64,000 nucleotides of DNA, taken from assembly GCA_963995525.1 (NCBI GenBank), contig OZ023218.1, positions 46,111,764 to 46,175,763 of the forward strand, read 5' to 3'. Origin of the DNA: Escarpia spicata. Its lineage: Eukaryota; Annelida; Polychaeta; Sabellida; Siboglinidae. Both the position numbers and the translations under genes were made by a program. Each line of letters begins with the position of its first letter. Positions within the stretch are counted from its first letter, which is position 1. The notes under the pieces are model-generated. The model was not told where the DNA came from, made no database searches, and was given only the letters and a program-made list of their open reading frames with translations. Positions 36,858 to 49,796 of the stretch are shown piece after piece.

Positions 36858-38421
36858 ATGGCAGCAATAAGTGAGTATGCTACGTATACTATTGTGAACG
36901 TTAATTAAAAGAAAACGCGTTTATGTTTAACATGGTATTTAATTTAGATAGCCAAGAAAATATGTAACTTAACCACACTGATAAAACATCAGAAGTTTTA
37001 GAGCAATCAGACTTTTAAGAACGGCAACACAACTGCCTCCCGCGGGGTGACAAATCAGTCATGCATGGCACGGTCGAAGGCTAAGAAATGTAAAAGTTCC
37101 GTTTAATGGGCACTTTAGCTAAGCCGGTTACCGGCCGCCATGCTTGCCACGACGCGTGACATATTATTAAAACAGGTAATCAGCACGATTGAGGCAATGC
37201 CTGTTTAGTTACGGGGCTTCTACTATGTATCCAAACTGTAAAAAGAATATTAATAATATTTTATGTACATTTGCTTATAATTATTATTTTTAGATTTAAT
37301 AGAAGCGGAAGTCGAAGGACGAAGAAAGAAATATGTTTCGTTTTTGGCTACGTTGCGGCAGTACGGGAGATAACAAATACAATCGCACGCACGCAAGCAC
37401 GCACACACACAAAGCACACACGGGCGCACATACACACACACACACGCATTAACTCACTCATTCATTCACTCACTCATCACTCACTCACTCACACACTCGC
37501 TCACACACACACAGACGCACATACACACACACTCACTCATTCAGTCAGTCAGTCAGTCATTCATCACTCACACACGCACACGCACACGCACACGCACACA
37601 CACACACACACACTTGCATGCATTCTTGTCCTTAATTTTCAGATCCGGCACAGAGGAGTATTGCAATGAGAAGGATCAACTACTGCCAGAACTTGCAGAC
37701 ATGGTGCATGCGAGAGTGCCTCTCAAACGGAAAGCAACGAATGGCGCCAATAGCACTGGCAACGACAAGCGAGTTGCACTGTTTTTGAGAGACAGTGCAT
37801 TGAATAACGCGAAAGCAAAGCCATACATGCCAACACGCGCCAGTTGTAGTCAAGCAACGGATGCTTCTGATCTGCCAGTAACCCCTGACCTCAATGCAGG
37901 CACAGGTTTGTGTTATGCTGAGATGTTTGTCACAATAATATTATCCATACAACAGTAAACCAAAATTGTGAAACTATATGAGTGTTGGATCATGTGGTTA
38001 AGTTTAAACAGCTGAAAGCTACGCAGTGAAGTGGCTATAACATGTTTTGCTGCATCATTCTTTGCTGATAACGTGCCTAGAAGGGTATGATTTAATGTTA
38101 TCAATAAAGTATCAATTATATTGTTATTGTACAGGTTCTAATATTACTGGCGTCACCAATGCAGAAACCACTACAGATGTCACACCATCAAAGAAGAAGG
38201 CTTTGAAAGCAGCTAAGCCAGCATATGCCCTGTTGGTTTATCTACGAGAAAAAAGCAAAGAAGATGCCGATTACAAAAACAAAGAACTAGAACTGCAGCG
38301 CCAGCGTTTGGAGCTGGAACAGAGAAAGTTTGCCCTGGAAGAGCAGGAGCGCCGCCAACGCATGGATATCGAACGTCGTCAAGCTGACGTAATGATGCAG
38401 CTTCTGCAGAAGAAGATGTGA
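36858..38421 (+). CDS. Harbinger accessory (second-ORF) protein, four exons, intact
   Basis: Exons 36858-36870, 37294-37360, 37643-37905 and 38135-38421; all junctions are GT-AG and phases match (1, 2, 1). 209 residues from MAAINLIEAEVEGRRKKYVS to MMQLLQKKM. Harbinger elements normally encode a Myb/trihelix DNA-binding partner besides the transposase; the position inside the inverted repeats makes this the counterpart, though I cannot see the tryptophan pattern of a Myb domain. The C-terminal 70 residues are a charged coiled coil (QRQRLELEQRKFALEEQERR). Intron 2 contains a 230-bp CA/CTCA-rich repeat (37380-37620). AATAAA follows the stop at 38454. Confidence 0.72.
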
Positions 38422-38453
38422 CGTGTTAAACTGTCTTTTTACAGTGTCATTTA

Positions 38454-38459
38454 AATAAA
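38454..38459 (+). terminator. Polyadenylation signal of the Harbinger accessory gene
   Basis: AATAAA 33 bases after the TGA stop. Confidence 0.55.
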
Positions 38460-38876
38460 AAGTTAAGCTATATGCAGTTGCAATGCGATCTACCAAGTAA
38501 CTGCTAATTTCGCTTAATTCCCCTGATCATCTTCCAAAGAAGCTCTCTAAATCAGACCACCTGTTAGGGTAAGACAATCTTCTCAATAACACACACAATG
38601 CATCCAACCCCGAGAACACTGATCTTTGAGGCAGTGTAATGGTTTCTGGTATTCTCAGTGCTTTTCGTAGGCATTCTAAGTCGTCTTTCTTGAAACGGAA
38701 ATTGACCAGGCTTCCTCTTCAGACGACGCAGCTAGGTTAAATCGTGACGAACTGTTCATTCGTCTTCTTTTTGCATCCTCTTCTTTCAAAGCATCACAGT
38801 GAATTAACGCTCCCAGCATGAACAAACCATCATCGTCGTCCAAAGCGGCAAGTAGCAACACAAATTCGGCCGTCAT
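38460..38876 (-). pseudogene. Harbinger transposase, broken and truncated
   Basis: The minus strand starts MTAEFVLLLAALDDDD, continues to SSEEEAW, then after a frameshift reads VNFRFKKDDLECLRKALRIP, TITLPQRSVFSG, LCVLLRRLSYPNRWSDL and FFGR-stop-SGELSEI. This is the N-terminal region of HARBI1-like transposases. One frameshift and one stop (a Ser codon changed to TGA) break it, and the DDE catalytic part is absent, so this copy cannot move by itself. Confidence 0.8.
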
Positions 38877-39375
38877 TACCTAACAGGCATAAAACACATG
38901 TTAATTATATTGCTATGTAGGAACATTCAACCAATATATACTCACAACAAGATGTTTTATATCGATTTTTATGATTACACAAATCTTGGTCTTTCCACAT
39001 TATCTATAGATAAAAAAGTAATGTGTATTGCCAAATTAACTCCCAATAAACTATTTCACCACATACTTGGCCTTATTGCACAAATACTTTGCATTATCAC
39101 CAACTTCCTAAAAGACAATAAAATATATATATTAAGTTGTATTAGTTAACGTCGCAAGTTTCCATAACTTACATATACTACACTTACAGTAAACAATTAA
39201 TACATTTAATCTTTCTACCTTTGAAACGGATGCGGAAACTTGGTTGTGCACGCTGCTTCAAACTTATAGCTGAAACTATTTTAAGACTACGGATGAGATA
39301 AGTTAAACTTATAGGCTATCCGTTAAGTATTGAGATACGTTGTGAACGAAAACGTATAGCTGAAACTGTCTAATA

Positions 39376-40100
39376 TCACATGGCTATGCCTATAGATCAG
39401 TATTGTTATATTCCATTGCAACCATTAACAAAAGCTATGCAGTTAGGCAATTGCACTTCGTGCGCAAAGTTACAATTATATTTTAATACAAAAAACCTAC
39501 ATTTTAATGTTTATGTTGTGACCGACCTCTTCTAACGTTTTCTTCAAACCAGGGGAACAACGTGTAAAACGAGCTCTAACCAAAACGGCGTTAATATATT
39601 ACATAGAGCTAAATCTGTGGTGGCACTGCCAGTTAACTCATCAATGGGCACTAGTGAACATTGGTCAGAAGCGCGAAACGCAAATTCAAACAGTTGAGCT
39701 AAAAAAAGACTGTTTTATGCTTTTCTTAAAATATTAATAACATTTTCCAAATATCACATTTCCATATGTGCCCATTAAAAAACCGGAAACTGTGGTATGC
39801 ATGCATTAGTCAAAAGTTATGTTCTGATACGTATGTATTAGATTTTAAAACATGCAAAGCTTGTATTCAAATTGATGTGCAACTCGAGGCATGAAGTGCG
39901 GCCAAAATGGGTCCCTGAGCGGACAGCTATGCTAACAGAAGGTCCATTTTCGCCGATTCGCTGTTGTTACATTATTCCCATCTGCAGGTGTTCTATTATT
40001 TTACATAATTATACATGTATAGGGTATTGTGTGTTACCCAGTTATACAATAATAATTATTAATATTAATATTATTGTTGTTTTTATTATTGTTGTTATTA
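39376..40100. other. Intergenic, nothing recognised
   Basis: AT-rich, no coding or structural signal seen. Confidence 0.5.
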
Positions 40101-40106
40101 GTATTA

Positions 40107-40953
40107 TAAAAAATAGATAAGCGAGCGAAATATGAACAGCTCAGAACACGTCAAAAACATGAAATTCTACGGTCGCTAGCACCCTCACGGCTCGTCCTGT
40201 CTCGACGATCTTGGTATCATTTGAAAGGATGCACTTTTTGTTATTCTAGCGACATCTAGATTTCCCGGTAACCGTTCAAAGAACACCGATAAATGGACCT
40301 ACAATCACGCCGTTTTCGGTGTTCTGTACGGTTCCGAACGATGTTGGCGGCGGGTACTTAGTACACTAATCTTCCGATTGCGGCGCTGTTTTCCTCATTT
40401 GCATAGGTCCAGACATGCGCACTTCACCATTTCTTGATTTCATGTTATAAGCTCCACCCACTTTTAAACCGCGGCGAAACTGATGTGCTTTGATCGCAAC
40501 GAAACCGATATATCTCTACGTCAGCGTGACGTCACAATAAAGTACGTCACACAACGGGTCTAAATTCGTTGCGTTGGTTGGTCGATATACGTGACTGTGA
40601 CGTCACGCCTACTTCACGTATGTCATTTTAGCAGCCGTTTGAAAGTGGGTGGAGCTTATACCATGAAATCAGATAGTGGTGCCTCAATCGGTAGATTGGT
40701 GAACTGTGTCGACGAAACAACATGGTTCGCATTGTCTAAGACACCGGAACGGGCCCGGTTGTAGGTCCGTTTTCGGTTAATTTTAGGAATGATTATCAGG
40801 AAACCATTTATATGTTTGAATAGCAGAACGCTTAAACTTTAAAATGACATCACTATTGTTGGAATCCGATGAACCGCATTGGTACTAGCAATCATTAAAA
40901 AAATTTGGAACGTGTTTGACAGTTGTTCATTTTTCGCTCGCTTATCTATTTTT
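40107..40953. mobile_element. Long foldback MITE
   Basis: Ends are AAAAATAGATAAGCGAGCGA and its complement. Inner segments pair as well: GTTATAAGCTCCACCCACTT near 40445 with AAGTGGGTGGAGCTTATA near 40640, and GACCTACAA near 40293 with TTGTAGGTC near 40760. The whole 850 bases can fold into one hairpin. No ORF. TATTA occurs beside both ends and may be the target duplication. Confidence 0.75.
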
Positions 40954-41885
40954 GGTATTATTAAATAATAATAAAGCACTTAAGCTAAACAATGATATTA
41001 CTATTATATATTTAACATAGCGTCAACATGAGGGCTATGGATACATATATCAAGTAATGTATATATAAATATATTGTCACGTTGAATTTATCCCCAATCT
41101 ATGATAATAACCCCCATAGCGAGTGTCTCACTTATACTGAAAGGAGATCAATCAACAAAGTGAAAGTCGATAAATAGGCAAACATGCGCCAACACGCACA
41201 GCCCATGCATATGTCAACTTCAATAAAAAAATGTCTACAATGAAGGAACCACAACCCAGCCCGAGCGGAACTACACGGGAAAGGAAGGGATCGATCGTCT
41301 TTACTGTTTTCGGACAGTAAAGACGGGGAAGAATGGAAAAAATTAATGTGAATAATGTGCAGCGTGGGTACGCCATGACTGGTTATAGTCCGAATGTGCA
41401 CCACGTGTTTGCGAAACGTGTGATGATATCTACGTAATACAAGTGTCGATGTGCAAGGGGCCCGTTTTTGATGCAGTTTTTGCGAGACAAAAATCGGGTG
41501 GTTTTCTTAAACACTCGATCCTTGATTTAATAATTTTAATAGAAATGCACCAAATCTTATCATAGTCGTAGCCAGATAAGTGGAGAAGATAAAAATAGAT
41601 AAAGGTAGATAACAAATGTTTTAGAATGAAAATTGTCAACTTTATAACAAAATGGCCCGTTTTGCACGTCGTTACTCTACAGTTGTTTTTCCGAAAAAAA
41701 TATGCAATGCTGCCCGTTATTTGTTGCTCTAACAGACCAGATTTTGTCAGCATAAACAGGGATCCTTCCACCATTGGCACGTGCATATATATATTCATAG
41801 AAAAGGTGTATTGTTACAAAATTACTCGCACTTCATTCGTCAAAGCCTACCCTGAATGCGAAAGGGAAACTGTAATCTATCCACA

Positions 41886-42018
41886 GATTGCATCACTTCA
41901 TTTCGGTGTGTGCGTGTGTGCGTGTGTGCGTGTGTGCGTGTGTGCGTGTGTGCGTGTGTGCGTGTGTGCGTGTGTGCGTGTGTGCCTGTGTGCCTGTGCG
42001 CGTGTGCGTGTGTGTGTT
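41886..42018. repeat. (GTGTGTGC)n microsatellite
   Basis: Runs of an 8-bp unit GTGTGTGC directly before the 64-bp array. Confidence 0.9.
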
Positions 42019-42049
42019 ACGTGTACATTTATTTGAATTAATGCTATAT

Positions 42050-44505
42050 TTAATATGGTGTGTGGACACAGGTCTGTGTGATGCGTGCTGTAGCGTAGAG
42101 TGTAGAGTGCAATGTAGTGTGGTGTGTGGACACAGGTCTGTGTGATGCATGCTGTAGCGTAGTGTGTAGAGTGCAATGTAGTGTGGTGTGTGGACACAGG
42201 TCTGTGTGATGCGTGCTGTAGCGTAGTGTGTAGAGTGCAATGTAGTGTGGTGTGTGGACACAGGTCTGTGTGATGCGTGCTGTAGCGTAGTGTGTAGAGT
42301 GCAATGTAGTGTGGTGTGTGGACACAGGTCTGTGTGATGCGTGCTGTAGCGTAGTGTGTAGAGTGCAATGTAGTGTGGCGTGTGGACACAGGTCTGTGTG
42401 ATGCGTGCTGTAGCGTGGTGTGTAGGGTGCAATGTAGTGTGGTGTGTGGACACAGGTCTGTGTGATGCGTGCTGTAGCGTGGTGTGTAGGGTGCAATGTA
42501 GTGTGGTGTGTGGACACAGGTCTGTGTGATGAGTGCTGTAGCGTGGTGTGTAGGGTGCAATGTAGTGTGGTGTGTGGACACACGTCTGTGTGATGCGTGC
42601 TGTAGCGTGGTGTGTAGGGTGCAATGTAGTGTGGTGTGTGGACACAGGTCTGTGTGATGCGTGCTGTAGCGTGGTGTGTAGGGTGCAATGTGGTGTGGTG
42701 TGTGGACACAGGTCTGTGTGATGCGTGCTGTAGCGTGGTGTGTAGGGTGCAATGTAGTGTGGTGTGTGGACACACGTCTGTGTGATGCGTGCTGTAGCGT
42801 AGTGTGTAGGGTGCAATGTAGTGTGGTGTGTGGACACAGATCTGTGTGATGCGTGCTGTAGCGTGGTGTGTAGGGTGCAATGTGGTGTGGTGTGTGGACA
42901 CAGGTCTGTGTGATGCGTGCTGTAGCGTGGTGTGTAGGGTGCAATGTAGTGTGGTGTGTGGACACAGATCTGTGTGATGCGTGCTGTAGCGTAGTGTGTA
43001 GAGTGCAATGTAGTGTGGTGTGTGGACACAGGTCTGTGTGATGCGTGCTGTAGCGTAGTGTGTAGGGTGCAATGTAGTGTGGTGTGTGGACACAGATCTG
43101 TGTGATGCGTGCTGTAGCGTAGTGTGTAGGGTGCAATGTAGTGTGGTGTGTGGACACAGATCTGTGTGATGCGTGCTGTAGCGTAGTGTATAGAGTGCAA
43201 TGTAGTGTGGTGTGTGGACACACGTCTGTGTGATGCGTGCTGTAGCGTGGTGTGTAGGGTGCAATGTAGTGTGGTGTGTGGACACACGTCTGTGTGATGC
43301 GTGCTGTAGCGTAGTGTGTAGGGTGCAATGTAGTGTGGTGTGTGGACACAGATCTGTGTGATGCGTGCTGTAGCGTGGTGTGTAGGGTGCAATGTGGTGT
43401 GGTGTGTGGACACAGGTCTGTGTGATGCGTGCTGTAGCGTGGTGTGTAGGGTGCAATGTAGTGTGGTGTGTGGACACAGATCTGTGTGATGCGTGCTGTA
43501 GCGTAGTGTGTAGAGTGCAATGTAGTGTGGTGTGTGGACACAGGTCTGTGTGATGCGTGCTGTAGCGTAGTGTGTAGGGTGCAATGTAGTGTGGTGTGTG
43601 GACACAGATCTGTGTGATGCGTGCTGTAGCGTAGTGTGTAGGGTGCAATGTAGTGTGGTGTGTGGACACAGATCTGTGTGATGCGTGCTGTAGCGTGGTG
43701 TGTAGGGTGCAATGTGGTGTGGTGTGTGGACACAGGTATGTGTGATGCGTGCTGTAGCGTGGTGTGTAGGGTGCAATGTAGTGTGGTGTGTGGACACAGG
43801 TCTGTGTGATGCGTGCTGTAGCGTGGTGTGTAGGGTGCAATGTAGTGTGGTGTGTGGACACAGGTCTGTGTGATGCGTGCTGTAGCGTGGTGTGTAGGGT
43901 GCAATGTATTGTGGTGTGTGGACACACGTCTGTGTGATGCGTGCTGTAGCGTAGTGTGTAGAGTGCAATATAGTGTGGTGTGTGGACACAGGTCTGTGTG
44001 ATGCGTGCTGTAGCGTAGTGTGTAGGGTGCAATGTAGTGTGGTGTGTGGACACAGATCTGTGTGATGCGTGCTGCAGCGTGGTGTGTAGGGTGCAATGTG
44101 GTGTGGTGTATGGACACAGGTCTGTGTGATGCGTGCTGTAGCGTGGTGTGTAGGGTGCAATGTGGTGTGGTGTGTGGACACAGGTCTGTGTGATGCGTGC
44201 TGTAGCGTGGTGTGTAGGGTGCAATGTGGTGTGGTGTGTGGACACAGGTCTGTGTGATGCGTGCTGTAGCGTGGTGTGTAGGGTGCAATGTAGTGTGGTG
44301 TATGGACACAGGTCTGTGTGATGCGTGATGTAACATAGTGTGTAGGGTGCAATGTAGTGTGGTGTGTGGACACAGGTCTGTGTGATGCGTGCTGTAACGT
44401 GGTGTGTAGGGTGCAATGTAGTGTGGTGTGTGGACACAGGTCTGTGTGATGCGTGCTGTAGCGTGGTGTGTAGGGTGCAATGTGGTGTGGTGTATGTTGG
44501 TATAT
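42050..44505. repeat. 64-bp satellite-like array, about 38 copies
   Basis: The unit is GTGTGGTGTGTGGACACAGG, TCTGTGTGATGCGTGCTGTA, GCGTAGTGTGTAGAGTGCAA, TGTA. The unit has no stop triplet on the minus strand, and 64 is not a multiple of three, so all three minus frames stay open for about 800 codons; not genes. Variants (AGGTCTG, AGATCTG, ACGTCTG) recur in the same order 512 bp (8 units) apart, at 42834 and 43346. Confidence 0.95.
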
Positions 44506-44519
44506 GTGGTGAGATTTCG

Positions 44520-45600
44520 CTAACAAAAAATTAAAATGTTGCCACGGTAATGCAATTATTGACCATTGCTAACAAAATAAGAGGCAGTGTCACATTCTTG
44601 ATTGTCTGTGAAAATAATAGTCATGTCTATCAAACTTTAAGCAACGTGTGGTGATTGTATTATCAATAAAATAATGAGGTGTTTTGAAGAAACAAAATTA
44701 GTTTTTTAGTTTCCCGCATATTCCAGCAAAACTGTCCAACAAAGTGAATATTTCAGAAAATAATATACCCCGTGTTTAAAAATGTAGGCCTCCCCTCTTA
44801 CTCAACAAGGCCCCGAGCCATAAGTAGGAGTCTAATATACACATGCAGAAACTTCAATATGACACATTTTCATATACCATGTGTGTTGGGATGGTACGTA
44901 TAGTGGACCACGGGTGTCTTATATTGGACCAGTGGTCCAACATAGGACACCCCGACTGGTCCAATACCGGTCGAAGGCATAATTAACTTCTTCGATGTGA
45001 TTCTCGGAAACTGTACAATTTTCCGTCTTCATTCCTCTCATGCACGCTATATAGACCGTCGTGTACAATCTACTCTGTAACAGGCTTTGCATCACGCCTT
45101 CAAAGTTGGTTAAAACTCGATGCACACCACTCTCAATGGTATTACTTCGTTTGTACAACATTTTATTGCAATGAACAGTCGTCTTCTACAAATATTGCAA
45201 ATAATAAAGTTGTTCGAGCAACATTTATTTACAAAGAACACATATGGTAATCATAATCTTCGTTATCAACTTAAAAATTGCAATTGTAATTGCGATGTAT
45301 TTGTTTTAATTTGTACTATGCCTAATTTACCAAGACAAATGTACGCCTACATTTTCGACTTGTTTTGTTGGTAATTACCATAACAAACACATATAATAGT
45401 TTCTAACGGCAATTTGCCCTTCGCTGCGTCACAGCTAACCGGGAAGTTACGTTTGTACGCAGTAGCAGTGAAATGTTCTAGAATCTAGAAAAAGTTGGTG
45501 CCAATAATAGTAACATTTATGGTGAATATAAGAATAACGCTAGGTTTATAATATCCAGTTTTGAACAATCGTAGCGGTGTGCGGCGGTCAGTCGTAGGCC
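44520..45600. other. No gene recognised
   Basis: AT-rich intergenic. A short internal repeat (GGACCA, CAGTGGTCCAACATAGGACA, GGTCCAATA) at 44900-44970 is the only structure seen. Confidence 0.5.
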
Positions 45601-45608
45601 AGTCACAA

Positions 45609-45945
45609 GCTTATGTAGAGCGCAGTCGCGCAGCGTTAAGAGCTCCGGACTCTCAACTGAGAGAACGTGGGTTCGAATCCAGTGGGCAAGTTCGTTTACT
45701 CTACATTGCTTCAGTTCACCCAGCTGTATGAATAGACAGTGGTGGATATTTGGCGATAGACAGTGGTGGATATTTGTGTACGAATAGTCTTCGCGCATTA
45801 ATTGCAGCGTGACTGAATTCTTCCCAGAGAAGTCGAGACGGTGTTCGATTGGTCTGCCAGGGAGTAAAGTGTAAAGCGCTTTGAGCAGTCCTGAGGACTG
45901 GATACTGCGCTGTATAAGAACTTACCTTTACCTACCTTTACGATC
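45609..45945 (+). mobile_element. tRNA-derived SINE, full length
   Basis: Head with GGGTTCGAATCCAGTGG (B box), body TTCACCCAGCTGTATGAATA, ATTAATTGCAGCGTGACTGA, and end CTTTGAGCAGTCCTGAGGAC, CTGCGCTGTATAAGAACTTA. An 18-base piece (GACAGTGGTGGATATTT) is duplicated inside. Confidence 0.85.
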
Positions 45946-45949
45946 ATAC

Positions 45950-47750
45950 GCGATATGGCTACGACCGTCGAGATGCGTCGCAGCGTAGACAATCGGGCGG
46001 TGAGCGGCTAGCTACATTAAATTTGTTGCCGCGCCGACACTTGAAAGGTAAAAGATTTGTGAATTTTACCCGAGTACCGACGCTTAGCTACTCGTGCCGT
46101 TAGTTATGTTTCTAATATTTTTGTCGATGCGTATGCAAGATATTACGGCATATTGTGGTTCCTAATTGCAAACAAATATGATCTACACAACAAATAATAT
46201 TGTATTGATAACGTGTAGCGAATAATTTGAGTATTTGTTTACTGTTAAAAGTGGATCTCCCATCGCGATAAAATAGACTGATCCACACACCATTAGCAAT
46301 GGGCGCTATAGTACAAGTCGATCTTTGATGTGAGAGGCACGCGATGCCCGTCGTTAACTGATATTTTGCTAAACATTCTTTGTGCTATTTTCGCTGTTTG
46401 TTATCTCACTTTATATGATCGAATATGTTTTATGTATACTGTAACATGTATGTGTTACGTTAAAAACGATTAGGGAATCACGAAATATTTAGTCAATAAC
46501 AGTAATGTCGGCAAACGGTGCTGCTATGCCCATGTCCGACCGGCGATAATAATTATGTTGGCATGTCGTTGCTATTTAGACCGACTTTCAAATTGCACAT
46601 ACGATCTATGGATACGCATGGGAAATCGTATTTACTAAATAATATATATTTTTTACTCTACTTTGGAAATAATGTACATATTTACGTTATATGTCAAATT
46701 AAAGCAAATATAATATCATATAATAAAGTAATGTCGATGGTAGAATGCACGGCGGACCGAGATCGACGACATTTAGTTGTTCCTTTTGTTATACGACCAA
46801 ATCATTTTGAAATGTACATTAATATATTTTAAAACGAATATCCAAATTTACAAAAGTACAAAGAAACAGTGACTGTTAAATATGCGAATACAGATTTTCC
46901 CTGACTCAAGGTGATCAGGGAAAGGAAACCCAGTCACAAAAAGTCAGATAAAAACCAAACAACACAATACAGCTCAATGAAACTGGTTTTAATGCCTATA
47001 TATAAAATGTATCTTCCAAGTGTTCATATATTTATTTGCCTGAGTTGTATTTTTAAAGTTTGTGTTTGTCTCCTGCCAGGTGCTAAACTGCTAAAACCTC
47101 ATTTTGAAAACATGATATGTCTAAAACTATCATTCATATCCATCTTAATTTTGCGTACTAAATGTATATGTTGTTGTCCTTGGACAGGTATAATGTTATG
47201 AGATTCAAGATATTAATTAAAAACTGGTATTAGGTCAAAAATGGCTTTTTATAACAAAATACTTGCCCGATCCCATATTAGAAGCAAAATAGGTGAGTTA
47301 GATGTTTGCCGGAATGCCTTCAATGTTACTGTTGATCGCACATAGTTCATAAAATATTCCACATCCGTTTGTCTGCCACTGGACAATAGTTCGGCCCTAT
47401 CGTTTTCTTTATCATCGTCACATTGACAAGTTTGGAGCCACGTGCTGGTCGTAAAAGACACGTGCACACTCTAATGTACAATTAAGATGCTGCTGCGAGC
47501 CACTGCGCTCGTTTCTATGGTGAGTCATATGCGTGGGAACAGGGTGCAAAGGGGTAACTGCCCCTGGAATTTCGCTGAGGGCAGACATATTATGGTTCTG
47601 CCTCCCCCCCGAATACATCTGAGCGTGCATGTGGGTTTTTGGCGAGCGTCAATGGGCAAATCGAAGTATTCTGGAATCCATAAGATGTTTTTTTTTCGTG
47701 GCGATTGTCAATGAGGTGCAACTGGAGGTTTTTGATGAGCTTCAAAAATG
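45950..47750. other. No gene recognised
   Basis: AT-rich intergenic sequence without recognisable coding exons. Confidence 0.5.
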
Positions 47751-47920
47751 TTGAACGTCGCTGCGGCCCGCGAGAAATATTCCCACCGCCACCCCTCGTC
47801 TTCGATGTCAGCCGAGAGCCGAGGCAGCGGAGAAGTTTAAATTACCGCGGCGCGATGCAGAATAATAATTTTCAAGAACTCCCCTCCCCCCGTCTTCCGC
47901 TGTCGAGACCCAGCGGAGCG

Positions 47921-48003
47921 GAATGGCGCTGAAGCTCCAGATTGTTTTTTACTTACATTAATGGTTTAGCATAATGCGTTCACAATATGTGTTCACCTCC
48001 AAA

Positions 48004-48068
<65 letters not shown>

Positions 48069-48337
48069 CACCACTGAATCCGGCCATGCATCTCATGCAT
48101 GTAATATGAGGCCATAAAGAGAAGCAACATGAGGAAGACACGTGTGTCTATGTACACGACCGCTGTCCTCTTGAACGTGCTTGTCACTGTCACATGCATG
48201 TAATATGAAGTCAAAAAGAGAAGCAACACGAGGAAGGCACGTCTATGCGGAGCGGAATGGCGCTGAAATTCCAGATTGTTTTTTACTTACATTAATGGTT
48301 TAGCACAATGCGTTCACAATATGTGTTCACCTCCAAA

Positions 48338-48412
<75 letters not shown>

Positions 48413-48418
48413 CACCAC
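47921..48418. repeat. Tandem duplication carrying two (AT)n tracts
   Basis: 47921-48075 and 48248-48418 both run from GCGGAGCGGAATGGCGCTGA through ACATTAATGGTTTAGCA and CACCTCCAAACTG into an (AT)n tract (48008-48062 and 48341-48409) and then AGAACACCAC. The period is about 330 bp. Confidence 0.85.
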
Positions 48419-48706
48419 ACCACCTGCAGATGAGCACTTCTGTGTGTTCAAAGTAGTGCCATCTCTTACAACATTACCAAGTACAACCCAATAGTTGGTT
48501 TTACTGAATCCAGCCATAAAGAGAAGCAACATGAGGAAGACACGTGTGTCTATGTACACGACCACTGTCCTCTTGAACGTGCTTGTCACTGTCACATGCA
48601 TGTAATATGAGGCCATAAAGAGAAACAACATGAGGAAGACGCGTGTGTCTGTGTACACGACCACTGTCCTCTTGAACGTGCTTGTCATTGTCACATGCAT
48701 GTACTA

Positions 48707-49496
48707 CAGTGGTGTTGCCAGAGGGGGGCCAAGGGGGCCATGCCCCCCCCAATCCCGGAAAATTAGGAGGGTATAGGAGACTGAAGACATATAACTGGTT
48801 ACCTGATTTATAGAGTGACAAGGTACAGAGGTTATAGGGGTGCCTGTGTATGACTTCCACGTCTTTGGCAAAGACATTTGTCATCATTCAAATGGGATTG
48901 AGTTACCAAAAGTAGAGGAATCCCGTTACTTATGCCGTAGGCGATAAGCATCCAGCAGGTTGCAGTCCAAGAGGTTACTGGGCAACGAATATGTCATCAT
49001 TCACAATGTGTTTGATGGCTAATGCCTATTAATATATCAACACAAGGATGCAAAATGATAGTTGCCCGGCAAGATGATTAGTTACTAGACTAAGATCAAG
49101 TTGCAACCTGCCAAAACGGCCAAAGCAATTTATGTAGTCGATTTTCCACTGAGTAGTCCGAACTTCGTATTGTGAATTAATTAATTTTAATAAGCGACAA
49201 CGTTACACATGAAAGGGACATTTTTGTGAAGCTCACTCGACGCCGCCAGAGCGGTACGGATTTTGTGTGAAATATTGGTTGAACGCCAGCGACTCATCAC
49301 ACACACGCAAGCACGCACGCACGCACGCACACACACAAACACACACCTATAATAAGTATATACATACATACGTGTGTGTGTGTGTGTGCGTGCATGCGTG
49401 CGTGCGTGCGTGCGTGCGTGTGTCATATACCGCTACTCATTGCTTGCTTGAATGCCAGATGGCCCGCTCCAATACAAAATCCTGCCTACGCCCCTG
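48707..49496. mobile_element. hAT-type non-autonomous element
   Basis: Ends CAGTGGTGTTGCCAG and, inverted, CAGGGGCGTAGGCAG. Flanking 8-mers are ATGTACTA (48699-48706) and ATGTAATA (49497-49504), 7 of 8 identical, as expected for a hAT target duplication. It splits a copy of the 99-bp repeat. No transposase inside. Confidence 0.75.
49298..49424. repeat. Inverted (CGCA)n / (TGCG)n microsatellites
   Basis: A (CACG/CGCA) run is followed 50 bases later by its complement (GTGTGTGCG..TGCGTGCG), so the two arms can form a hairpin. Inside the hAT-type element. Confidence 0.8.
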
Positions 49497-49796
49497 ATGT
49501 AATATGAGGCCATAAAGAGAAGCAACATGAGGAAGACACGTGTGTCTGTGTACACGACCACTGTCCTGTTGAACGTGCTTGTCACTGTCACATGCATGTA
49601 ATATGAGGCCATAAAGAGAAGCAACATGAGGAAGACACGTGTGTCTGTGTACACGACCACTGTCCTGTTGAACGTGCTTGTAACTGTCACATGCATGTAA
49701 TATGAGGCCATAAAGAGAAGCAACACGAGGGAGACACGTGTGTCTGTGTACACGTTCACTGTCCTCTTTAACGTGCTTGTCACTGTCACATGCATG

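Larger units (their letters stand above)
36721..39370. mobile_element. PIF/Harbinger-type DNA transposon, 2.65 kb
   Basis: Terminal inverted repeats start GACAGTTTCAGCTATA at both ends (16 identical bases, then similar). TAATA borders both ends (36716-36720 and 39371-39375), and a 3-bp TWA target duplication typical of the superfamily could be part of it. A further GTTTCAGCTATAAGTTT lies inside the right end near 39260. Inside are two converging ORFs: an intact accessory protein (+) and a broken transposase (-). Confidence 0.8.

Noticed and set aside
41893..44526. Very long ORFs (about 800-880 codons) on the minus strand
   Set aside because: They are the 64-bp tandem array read in three frames; His/Thr-rich periodic translation without any domain.
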